Positions 55,582 through 64,000 of a DNA stretch of 64,000 nucleotides are shown one piece after another; the stretch's first letter is position 1; every line of letters begins with the position of its first letter. This stretch comes from Riptortus pedestris (Eukaryota; Arthropoda; Insecta; Hemiptera; Alydidae). The notes under the pieces were generated by a model. It was not told where the DNA came from, searched no databases, and saw nothing but the letters and a program-made list of their open reading frames with translations. A program made the translations under genes and the position numbers. The stretch covers positions 65,726,001-65,790,000 of the forward strand of contig CM032233.1 in the NCBI GenBank assembly GCA_019009955.1, given 5' to 3'.

Positions 55582-57033
55582 TTAACACTTTCGCTGCGGA
55601 TGCCCGAACCGAAAATCACTTCCAAAAAACGAATTTTTTTTTTTTTTTTCTGTTTTAAAGTTGTTCAAACTAAGTAAAAACCTATTTGTGGTAATTTTTA
55701 TGCATTTTTAACAACGATAATCGTATTTTTTTTAACCTCGCAACGTATGCGAGGTCCGCACACGGCAGTGAATTAGGTAGGCAAACCCTCAAGACAGAAC
55801 ATTTTGTGTGTACTTCCCTACCTAGTGCACTGTCGTGTGCAGACATTGCATACGTTGCATAGGGTGGAAGAAATACGATTATTAGGTTACAAATGCATAT
55901 AAAGTAAACATAATAATGGAATAGATCTATATGAAAATCATATTGATCCAAAATGAACTTATATAGCTGAAAATACACCACCTGAACAGAAACTTTCGTT
56001 TAGTAATGGGAAATTTCTTTATTTCGTAATTGGTTATGAAATCATAAATCGGACCTGTCAATACCGCCCATATATTTATTATAATTAATAATTGCCTCGG
56101 GCTTCACGACGGTCTTCCCCCTGCTCGTGACCGCCTTTATCTGGGCATCAAACTCCGATGAAATAATAATGACATCTCGTTTGTGGTGCCATTTGAAAAC
56201 GGACACACCCTTAACAGTAAATTTCTCTTTTATCTCTCCTTTTTTGAGCTTAGCCCCCACTATATCAGCTGGGTTGCCCTTCCGAGTCTTTCTCAGAGTA
56301 CCAGTAAGATAGGTACCCTGATCCAGAAGCTCGTGGGCCATGGGGACAGACGTATAAAAGTTGTCAGCGTAAATGGCATGGCCGTGGCCGAGATAGTCAT
56401 CAACCAAATGTCTGACAACTTTATACAAGTGTCCTTTCCCTCCAACTTGTGGGTCAGGTTGAGTCAACATATAAATCTTTATTCCATATTTGTGGAGCTT
56501 ATTAGCGATATACTGGCGAAAGAATAGCCTACCCCTCCAAAGCATCATGGACTCGTCCAAACTTAATTATTTGAAAGGGGTAGTATATCTTTCATCCTCT
56601 CAACAAAAAAAATTAACAGAGGCCGAATTTTATACAGCGGATCATGCTCAATGTTCGGGTCTTGTGGTTCTGTAACGAAGTGCAGGCTTCTCAGTATACG
56701 GAGAAACGTGTCTCGTGACATCATTGAAGGGAAAGCAGGGGTACTATAGGGGAATATGGACCTCCAATAATGAATGAGCCTCTCATGGAGAGACAAGTTG
56801 GCCCATAAAAAATAATAACCCCAAAAATTTTTGAAACTGCAAACGACTTCGCCAGACGGTGGTCAGAACACTACTGAATGCTTGTGAGTGCGGAGGTTCT
56901 CCCCACTCCAACCTTCAGGTCTCTAGAACGAATGAAGGGCGGGGCGACGCTGCTCGCAACGTATGCGAGGCCCGCACCAGGGAGTGACTCAGGACCTCGC
57001 ATATGCTGCGAGGCTCCGCAGTGAAGGTGTTAA
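55582..57033 (-). mobile_element. piggyBac-family element with TTAA duplications
   Basis: TTAA at 55582-55585 and 57030-57033 flank inverted ends CACTTTCGCTGCGGATGCC (55586 on) and, in reverse, CACCTTCACTGCGGAGCC. The element is about 1.44 kb, shorter than autonomous members, and carries a decayed transposase on the minus strand. Subterminal copies of CCTCGCAACGTATGCGAGG, itself a hairpin, occur near both ends (about 55736, 56954; a diverged inverted copy near 55840-55860), possible transposase-binding repeats. Confidence 0.92.
56042..56832 (-). pseudogene. piggyBac transposase, broken (DDE_Tnp_1_7 type)
   Basis: Read from 56832 downward: FWGYYFLWANLSLHERLIHYW, SMMSRDTFLRILRSLHFV and DPLYKIRPLL are the N-terminal part of the piggyBac domain. 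A one-base frameshift near 56585 and a stop at about 56565 separate this from a 172-codon segment with LDESMMLWRGRL (first catalytic Asp), YADNFYTSVPM (second), a GTLRKTRKGNP block and GGIDRSDL (third Asp). After that the frame decays. Family members are usually 500-600 residues; here the N-terminus before FWGYY and the C-terminal Cys-rich domain are missing. All three Asp codons remain, which suggests fairly recent inactivation. In life it excises and inserts at TTAA without footprint. Confidence 0.93.
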
Positions 57034-57810
57034 CCTTAAAACATACGATGAATAAAATTTATCAGAGGGTTTACTCCATAGATTTTGAAGTAAATTAAAT
57101 GGAAACTTCTTCTCAAACAAAAGCTAGGACCATGACTTTGTAAACGAAATGTTAAAGACATTCAATTTAAAAGATAAGGCCAAACAATATTTAATAAGGA
57201 ATCTCAAAGTTGAGCATTTTGTTCCCTTTCAGGAAGGCTTAAGAGTTTGAAGTTTCTCGACTGGAGTTAAAGACACCTACGCTAAATATTTGAGTTTGAG
57301 AAAAGTAAACTTTCTATGTCTCCATGGCAGTGCAGAGCGTTCCTTATTTTTATTCACAATTCGGTTTGAAGGATAAAGAAACATAGATATTTTTTATTTT
57401 GTGATTGAATAAAAAATACATTAGCAAATGTTGTTCCATGACTATATGTTTTGTTTCTAGAAAGAATAATTTTTCCCAAGCAACTTAATGTCAGAGCTTT
57501 GAGATTGGAGATAGCTACATTAATATTAAAAAATAATACGTAATGTGAAACTCATGGTACGAATAATATTATATGCGGAAAGGATGGTTATTTAAAAAAA
57601 AAAACAAAGTAAACCATTAACCCCGTTTAAAAAATAAGGAAAGAGGGGTGAATGGTAAATTATTTGGCTTTATTTTATCACTAGGTGTTTGCAAGAGTTT
57701 TTTTCAGTTTCTAAGGATGGTATAATATACTTACAAATACTATTGTTCATAATAAAAACGAATGTACTGGATATTTTATTTTCTATATGAGCGCCAATTA
57801 ACCCCTTCTT
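57034..57810. other. No recognised feature
   Basis: AT-rich sequence between the piggyBac element and the next family H copy. Confidence 0.5.
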
Positions 57811-58428
57811 AGCAGATTCCACTTAAGAGAAAATCAGCTATTGAGGTCGTACTCATGACGCGATTTTCGAAACATTTCCTCAAATGTCCTTCGATCATAC
57901 CAAGGAGAGGACGAAAATAGGTCCTTTCAAAACTGTATATATATTTGTCTGTTGCCGCTCTAGCGGTTGCAGTTGTTGTTTTATCGTTACAAAACTTGAT
58001 ATATACGCGTTTTATGTAAAAGCATTGATCGAGTTCATTAAATGCTAAAATCGGACCGAGGGGAGGGGGGGGGGGTTTAGAAGGGGAGAATTTCAAAAAT
58101 TCAAAAAATTTCCCTCGTTGTACGTCGGATCGAAAAAATGTATAAAACTAATCTTATTGTAAATTTAATTTTCTATAAATGTTGTTATATACATAAGATT
58201 CTCTAATATTAATAATAACCGAGATATATGGAGATTTTCATCCTTCAGTAAACCCCTACTTCTACTCATGTCCTAATAGCAATAATCTGTTATAAGATGA
58301 ACTTCTTTATTCGAAGCTTAAATGTCAAATATTATAGAAATAATAGAGAATATGTGGTAAGGTGAGATCAGGTGTGTCATAGCAACACGTTGGAAATCTG
58401 CTTAGTTTACGCAGCTCCTGCGAGACAT
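57811..58428 (-). mobile_element. Family H, complete, type b, reverse
   Basis: AGCAGATTCCACTTAAGAG, very short TA tract, G-run block (58060-58078), TTATTCGAAGCTTAAATGTC and the 5' end CTGCTTAGTTTACGCAGCTC. The 5' tip is slightly altered (CGAGACATG). Confidence 0.9.
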
Positions 58429-59195
58429 GTTTTTAATACATCCTGCTTAAGACTATTTTTTATTTACATATGTGTTCACTTCATCGTTTTGTTTTTCTTA
58501 TTTGAGCTTAACAGGGCCAATTATTATTTTGTATTATTTTCTGTTTTTTTTTTACCCCAATTGGGTTTGATTTTATAACGAAAGCCCCCCCCCCCCACAA
58601 TTGCCCTCATCATTTTTTCTCTACGTAGACCATATGTAAGTAGGATTAGGGTAATAGAAGATCTTTGATGCTGATAAAAGCTTTTGCTGCTGTTTTTTTC
58701 ATTAATGGTAGTTTTCTATACTGAAATCACTGAGAAATATTGTTATTCTTTTTTTTTTCAATATTTTTGATGATCACTAGTATATCATAGACTTTTAAGA
58801 ACACAATTTGTACAATATAAACTTAACACGGAGCTAATTGTTTTAATTTTTATTATATTTTTTGGATTGTAATAGAGATAATGTTAGAGAGCAATAAGGC
58901 AACAGACTTAATGGTAATATAGATGTATAAAATCTGATCCTTATAATATCTTCAAACGTAAGTGTCAATAAAGTTGATGTAATAATAACAAGGTGTCTCT
59001 TTTTTTTTTTTTAATTTGGAAGTGTCCAGGAGGGTTAACAGTATGCAGGACTGATTAAAAATTATTTGAAAGGCCTGAAGTATCTTATCCTATTAATTTT
59101 TCTTCGTGTTGGGTATATACTTTGTTCCCGAGCCCTCCAGTTAAAGCAACTTTGATTTATTTAAATTTATGCATTGCGGATTAAAGTTAAATAAA
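58429..59195. other. No recognised feature
   Basis: AT-rich with C-run at 58586-58598; nothing supported. Confidence 0.5.
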
Positions 59196-59290
59196 ATTAC
59201 GCAAACTAGCTGATTTCCCACGTTCTGGAATGACTCAGACGACCTCATATCATATTCTCTTCTCTTCGTCTCCTTTAGTGGAACACTATG
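59196..59290 (+). mobile_element. Possible family H 5' fragment
   Basis: TTACGCAAACTAGCTGATTTCCCACGT resembles the 5' end after the small hairpin; similarity is short and ends quickly. Confidence 0.4.
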
Positions 59291-59491
59291 TAAAGAAGGA
59301 TTAAAGATTTCTGGGTATGAGATGTTCAGTGAAATAATAGCTTTAAATGAACATCTCAAGAATTCATATTTCTGGTCAACACAGATCAATATTAACTTCG
59401 GAATTCAGACCCAAGGGGGGAAAAAATAGAGAGAGCCGTTAGAATCAGTTCTCTAAAAGATTTAATCTTCTTATTTCAGACCCAATATTTT

Positions 59492-59612
59492 AGCAGATTT
59501 CCCTTAAGGGAAATCAGCTATTGGGGTTGTACTCATGACGGAATTTTCGAATTTTTTCTTCAAATGTCCATCGATCCTACCTAGTAGATGACGAAAATGA
59601 GGTCCGTTCAAA

Positions 59613-59653
<41 letters not shown>

Positions 59654-60073
59654 CTGTTACCGCTCTAGCGGTTGCAATTTTTATTTGATCGTTACCAAAC
59701 TCGATATTTAGTCGTTTTATGTAAAAAGAAAGATCAAGTTCGTTAACCGCTGAAATCGAACCAGTGGGAGGGGGGGGGGTTTAGAGGGGAGGATTTTCGA
59801 AAATTAAAATATCTCCGTTACTATACGTCGCATCGAAAAATTGTACAGAATCAATCTTATTGCAAATTAAATGTACTATAAATATTGTTATATACATTTA
59901 TGCCCTATCTTGGACATTAACCGCGATATTTGCATTTTTATTAAATATGGGCCGATAACGGATTTTTGAATTTCCCGCCAAAAGCTAGTTCGGCCCTTTG
60001 CCGTAAGTGTTTGGCTCTCGTATGGAGATTTCTCTATTGTAGCTTAGTTTAAGCAGCCCCTGCGTGACGGACT
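59492..60073 (-). mobile_element. Family H, complete, type a, reverse
   Basis: One of the best-preserved copies: full palindrome (AGCAGATTTCCCTTAAGGG...), (TA)n at 59618-59648, G-rich block, AAAGCTAGTTCGGCCC, and GCAGCCCCTGCGTGACGGACT. The stretch AACTTCACGTGGGAAATC is deleted just before the 5' end. Confidence 0.93.
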
Positions 60074-60094
60074 TTTTATATGTTCTTCATAGTA

Positions 60095-60210
60095 TTATGA
60101 CAAGGGCCACCAATAAAATCCATGCATGTATTTAAGTAAAATTTATTGATACTGCCCTACATGTTTCGTGGCTTACATACCACCTGTTCAGGGGCTATCC
60201 CTTTCCAATT
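60095..60210 (-). repeat. Penelope-tail-like stem-loop block
   Basis: On the reverse strand: CCCCTGAACAGGTGG, TATGTAAG, CCACGAAACATGTAGG, then ATCAATAAATTTTAC. GTGG pairs with CCAC; the order CTGA-stem-GAAAC-AATAAA matches the blocks at 42, 45 and 47 kb. Confidence 0.55.
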
Positions 60211-60241
60211 TTTTTCTTCTTAAATAATGTTATAATTTTTT

Positions 60242-60373
60242 AGCAGATTTCCCTTAAGAGGAATCAGCTATTGAGGTCGTACTCATGACGCGATTCTCGA
60301 AACATTTCTTCAAATGTCCATCGATCCTACCCAGGAGATGACGAAAATGAGGTCCGTTCAAAATTACACACAC

Positions 60374-60429
<56 letters not shown>

Positions 60430-60527
60430 CCAAACTCGACATTTAATCGTTTTATACAAAAAGAAAGATCAAGTTCGTTAATGGCTGAAATCGGACCAGT
60501 TGGAGGAGGTTTAGAGAATGGGGGAGG
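60242..60527 (-). mobile_element. Family H 3' half, reverse
   Basis: AGCAGATTTCCCTTAAGAGG, a (CA/TA)n tract (60366-60427), CTGAAATCGGACCAGTTGG; truncated in the G-rich block. Confidence 0.88.
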
Positions 60528-60597
60528 GGACACCATGTGCGTGTCTACATATATGTATATATGTATATATATTTATATATATATATATACAAACACA

Positions 60598-60672
60598 CAT
60601 CATTTTTGCCACATAATGGGTAGGATCGTTGGGATCTTGGGCAATTGTATCAAACTCGCTTTATGAGTACAA
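60598..60672 (+). mobile_element. Family H 3' arm fragment, forward
   Basis: Follows a TA tract: CATCATTTTTGCCACATAAT, GGGTAGGATCGTTGGGATC, CTTTATGAGTACAAC. It lies head to head with the preceding copy. Confidence 0.7.
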
Positions 60673-61554
60673 CGGGTGTTGAAATAAAAACTTTTGTAAA
60701 GAATTCCAAGTTGCATGAAGGTATTCTTGTAATCATGAAGGGCATCTTCAGTTCGATATTACAATCTGACGTGTGCATATTTATATTAGTAGAATTGTAA
60801 TAATAGCTTTGCAACATAACATATCTTATTCATCTTTTATTTTATTTTCAGGTAAGTGAACTCTGAAGACTTAGTAATCTATTTACAAGCCATTTGCGAT
60901 TTGCTGGTTTCAAGTAATGGGTAAGATGTTTTTTTTTTTGTTTTTTTTTTTAAATTTTGTTAATTTCCTTTTAACTTAAGTATTATTCCTTCTAAACGTT
61001 GTCTAATGATTTTATTAACAAGCAGGCCAAATATTTAGTATGGATAAAATTATCTGGGAAAACCCTTAACTTCTCCATGATCCATAGAATATTGTTATCT
61101 GTTGTAATAGAATGCAGAATTAGTATTTATTATTTAGTTCTTCTCAAAATAACAGTTATATAACAAATTGTTTTTAATAATTTAAATGAAGTTATGTATT
61201 CAAATTAAATAAACGAATCGTATTTACTTATGAATTGGGTGATTCATGGGGTCAAGTTTGTTAAAATACTCTACTCAGAAAGTTTAATTATAGCACGTTG
61301 TTATTATTGTAGTAGCTACAGGAAACGCTTACTGAGTTGTTCCTGTTAATAGGGAAGTCTTGTTATAGAATCGGAAATAAACTAGAAGACATGAAGTCGC
61401 ATACCGTTTCCATAGGAACACACACTTTTTCAGTGAATCCGAATTACTAAATGCATTAGTTTAAATTAAAAAATACAAAACTTTAAACAAAGGAAGGATT
61501 GGTTAAATAAATAAAAAAATGAATATTATTTCATCAAAACAAACTTGAATGAAA
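60673..61554. other. No recognised feature
   Basis: AT-rich with T runs at 60930-60952; nothing supported. Confidence 0.5.
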
Positions 61555-62351
61555 TCAAAGGTGCTGCGCAAACTCAGCAGACACGTAACGGAATATGATT
61601 CATTGATGATCTCATCTCCCTTAGTACTTGAGTTTCAGAAAAATTCATAACACAAAAATTCTAGAGCATCAATATATTTAATCTGATTGGTTCTATAGCA
61701 TTTTACGATCCAACTCATAATAATGGAAATATTTTGAATTTTAGAGTTCCCCTCGCTCTCTAAACTCCCCTCCATTCTATTCCTGATCAGAGTTCTGCTA
61801 ATCACAAATATGTACTTTAGTGATGGATAAAACGCTTAAATATTGAGTAAGGAATAGACCAAATGAACACTTTCGAGACAAGAACGTAAAACTCTTCTAC
61901 TAATTGATTTACGAATTTGCATGTATCTCTCATAATAAAGGTCCCATGGAAACAATATTTGTTATTTTAGCTTAGAATAAAGAGATATATGTTATAACAA
62001 TTTGTTGTTAGGACATGAGTAGGAGTGGTGGGTTTACTGAATGCTGAAAACAAAATATCTCGGCTATTATTAATATTAGAGAACATATGCATATAACAAC
62101 ATTTATAAACAATTAAATTTACAATAAGAATAGTTCTAAACACTTTTTTCAATGATGACGGAGATTCAACGCATAATAAAGGAGATATTTAGAATTTTCG
62201 AAATTCACCCTCTCTAACCCCTCCCCCCCCCCCCGGTCCGATTTCAGCCGTCAACGAACTTAATCGTTTTGCATGAAACGCTTATCGAGTTTACAAAAAC
62301 GATGAAAAATCGAGTTTGGTAATGATTTAACTACAGCTAGTGCGTTAACAG

Positions 62352-62358
<7 letters not shown>
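61555..62358 (+). mobile_element. Family H, long type c copy, forward, ended by a Helitron
   Basis: GGTGCTGCGCAAACTCAGCAG at the 5' side (diverged), two modules (ACGATCCAACTCATAATAATG; GATTCAACGCATAATAAAGG), C-run block (62218-62234) and GTGCGTTAACAGACAAATA, then (TA)n. The 3' arm is absent; Helitron sequence follows the TA tract. Confidence 0.82.

Positions 62359-62409
<51 letters not shown>
62357..62409. repeat. (TA)n microsatellite
   Basis: About 26 TA units between family H and Helitron sequence. Confidence 0.95.
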
Positions 62410-62411
<2 letters not shown>

Positions 62412-63343
62412 CTTCGCCCGGGAATTCATATGAGGCTGAACGGTGATGGTGTTTTTTTGGCAAGGCTTTACTTTGCACAATATTTTGACATTTACCCATC
62501 CCTGTGTTTAGGGTTTATACCCGTCGTTGCTGAGGATTTTTAAATAATAAAATTAATTGTTTATATAAGACTTCACTGTCCACCATATTGTCATATTTCC
62601 CGTCTCCGGTGCATTATGCTTAGCTTTGTATTATTAAGGTCAAAATATGAACATAGATTTGAATTAATTAATTTAAACACATACCGAGTATTATTTAGTT
62701 CGGGTGAGTCTTTTGTGCCAAATAAAATTGTTCACTTCCGCTAAAGGTTTTAGCGTATATCTTGTTTATTATTCGGCATACCAAAAAAGTGTATATAACA
62801 AATGTTACTCTAAATAATAAAATAAACAACTTTTGTTATGTGCATATTTGCCAAAAAACCAATAGGAAACGAAATATCGCTATTTTTAATATCATGGCTC
62901 CCTTACAACCCCCACTCCTGCCCATCCCTAGAAAAGTTGATATGGCTTATGATAATTACGGCGTCAGTGTTAATACACATACCGAGTTTCATTTAGTTCG
63001 GTTCAGTCTTTTGTGCCAAATAATATTGTTGACTCCCGCTATAATTTTTAGCGTATAACGCATTTACACTTCGGTATACGACGAAAGTGTATATAACAAA
63101 AGTTACTCTAAATAACAAAGTAAACAACGTTTGTTATGTGCATATTTGCCAAAAAACCAATAGGAAACAAAATATCGCTATTTTTAATTTCAGGCCTCCC
63201 TTATAACCCCCACTCCTGTTCGTCACAGAGAAAATTAATATAACCTATGTCCGTCTCCTGGCTCTAAGCTACCTCCTCACTAGTTTTCAGCCATATCGGT
63301 AAAGCCGTTCTTAAGTTATAAATAGTGTAACTAAGACTACTTT

Positions 63344-63345
<2 letters not shown>
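62408..63345 (-). mobile_element. Helitron copy, reverse, 3' tip truncated
   Basis: On the reverse strand it ends CGTTCAGCCTCATATGAATT, CCCGGGCGAAGC, matching the 3' end of the Helitron at 8574-10674 up to the middle of its hairpin; the CGGG arm and CTAG are lost at the TA tract. Two tandem ~298-bp units (62681 to about 63250; CATACCGAGT and CCCCCACTCCTG recur at that spacing) correspond to those at 8764-9640. The part beyond 63250 differs from the first copy. Confidence 0.8.
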
Positions 63346-63389
<44 letters not shown>

Positions 63390-63524
63390 CTTCTGTTTTT
63401 GTTCAAGAAATCAAGAATACTTTTTTTTGTATAAAGATATTAGGTCCAGAAAATGTAGAATAAATTAATTCTAAGAACGTTTTTTAGAAGTAAACTTTTT
63501 TTGGAATAATACTTTTTTCAAAAA

Positions 63525-63720
63525 TAAACTTGTTTCAAAGATAATTTTGTTGGCTACAACTTTTATGTCGCAGGAGTTTTCAATAAAATGTGCCGTTCCT
63601 GAAATTAAGTTTTGTTCATTTTACTGCTAAAGGATGCGTCAAATCGAAAAATTCACCGATATAAACTCTTTGTAGGATTTGATTTTCTACAAGAATCCTT
63701 TTGTAGTCTTTTTGTCATTA
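63525..63720 (+). repeat. Dispersed repeat R3, forward copy
   Basis: AAACTTGTTTCAAAGATAAT, ACTTTTATGTCGCAGGAGT, CGTCAAATCGAAAAATTCAC match the R3 copies at 34436-35080. Confidence 0.75.
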
Positions 63721-63960
63721 CCATACTCGATATTTAACAGCTTCATCGTAAAACATATATTATATTATATCCGTTAGTAGCTAAAATCGCAAGCCTGTTG
63801 AGGGAGGAGGGAGTTTGTAAGGGAGAAAAACTGAACATTCGTAATATCTTATTATTTTGAATATCATCGAAAAATTGTATGCAACCTTATTTATATACTA
63901 TTAATTATTTGCATGTTTTCTCTAACCGGAATATTAAACTCCCACTTCTATTCATCCAAT
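63707..63960 (-). mobile_element. Family H module, reverse, decayed
   Basis: CATTACCATACTCGATATTT, a G-rich block (63797-63812), ATCGAAAAATTGTATGCAAC and AAACTCCCACTTCTATTCAT. It continues toward the window edge without a recognisable end. Confidence 0.65.
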
Positions 63961-64000
63961 TTTTACTTTAAGTACCTCAGTCACTAAACATCTCATGCCC

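Noticed and set aside
55682..55981. 99-codon minus-strand frame downstream of the piggyBac remnant
   Set aside because: It is out of frame with the transposase and runs through the terminal hairpin repeats, so it is a chance frame.
56127..56527. Plus-strand frames of 61 and 114 codons
   Set aside because: They are antisense shadows of the piggyBac transposase remnant.
2090..64000. CRISPR array or bacterial operon
   Set aside because: Repeats are long, dispersed, in both orientations and tied to transposon ends; nothing suggests a prokaryote.

Overview
This window reads as invertebrate, most likely arthropod, nuclear DNA. It is very AT-rich, full of (TA)n and (CA/GT)n tracts, and built almost entirely of decayed transposable elements. 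No intact host gene, rRNA or convincing tRNA is visible. No long open frame survives; the recognisable coding matches are all broken relics. The mix of families (piggyBac, mariner, Penelope-like, Helitron, hAT-like) would suit a copepod such as a sea louse, but that species guess is weak.

The dominant component is one high-copy non-coding family, here called family H. About 35 to 40 full or partial copies lie on both strands along the whole window. Written forward, a full copy runs from a 5' end beginning AGTCCGTCACGCAGG (with a small CGCAG-GGG-CTGCG hairpin and then AGCAGATTTCCC), through a C-rich mid-section and GCGACCGCTAGAGCGTTAAC, to an internal (TA)n tract. It then continues through GGACCTCATTTTCGTCATC to a nearly perfect 30-nt terminal palindrome centred on TTAA that ends in GGGAAATCTGCT. 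Three forms differ in the 5' half: type a (GC-richer insert), type b (an ATTTGGTATTTAAGCTTCAAA insert) and type c (the internal module repeated in tandem). Copies occur head to tail, head to head and nested. Where a copy is nested in another, no target duplication is visible. The layout resembles Helentron-associated non-autonomous elements (HINE/DINE-1 type), but that assignment is inference.

Layout: 0-5 kb has H fragments, a Ser/Thr kinase pseudogene (CK2-like) at 1.35-1.66 kb and a SINE-like repeat at 3.9 kb. 7.5-10.8 kb is a long H copy broken by a SINE-like insertion with a 32-bp target duplication and by a 2.1-kb Helitron sitting in its (TA)n tract. 11-18 kb has several complete H copies. 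18.9-21.9 kb is a dead Penelope-like retroelement with reverse transcriptase and GIY-YIG endonuclease remnants. 22-41 kb is mostly H copies with nested insertions, a repeated hAT-like element, an inverted repeat pair and PLE-tail remnants. 41.9-44.3 kb holds an inverted pair of PLE-terminal-repeat-like arms flanked by 12-bp direct repeats, a hAT-like MITE with an 8-bp target duplication, and a rearranged mariner. 49.7-52.9 kb has a TA-flanked MITE, a TTAA-flanked piggyBac-like MITE and an H copy inserted inside another H copy. 55.58-57.03 kb is a piggyBac element with both ends and TTAA duplications but a broken transposase. 57.8-64 kb has more H copies and a second, inverted Helitron copy that also begins at the (TA)n tract of an H element.

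The window is best read as a record of nested transposition rather than a set of cooperating genes. Its most unusual feature is family H: its density, tandem junctions, repeated use of one internal insertion site, and a microsatellite tract that later elements use as a landing site.
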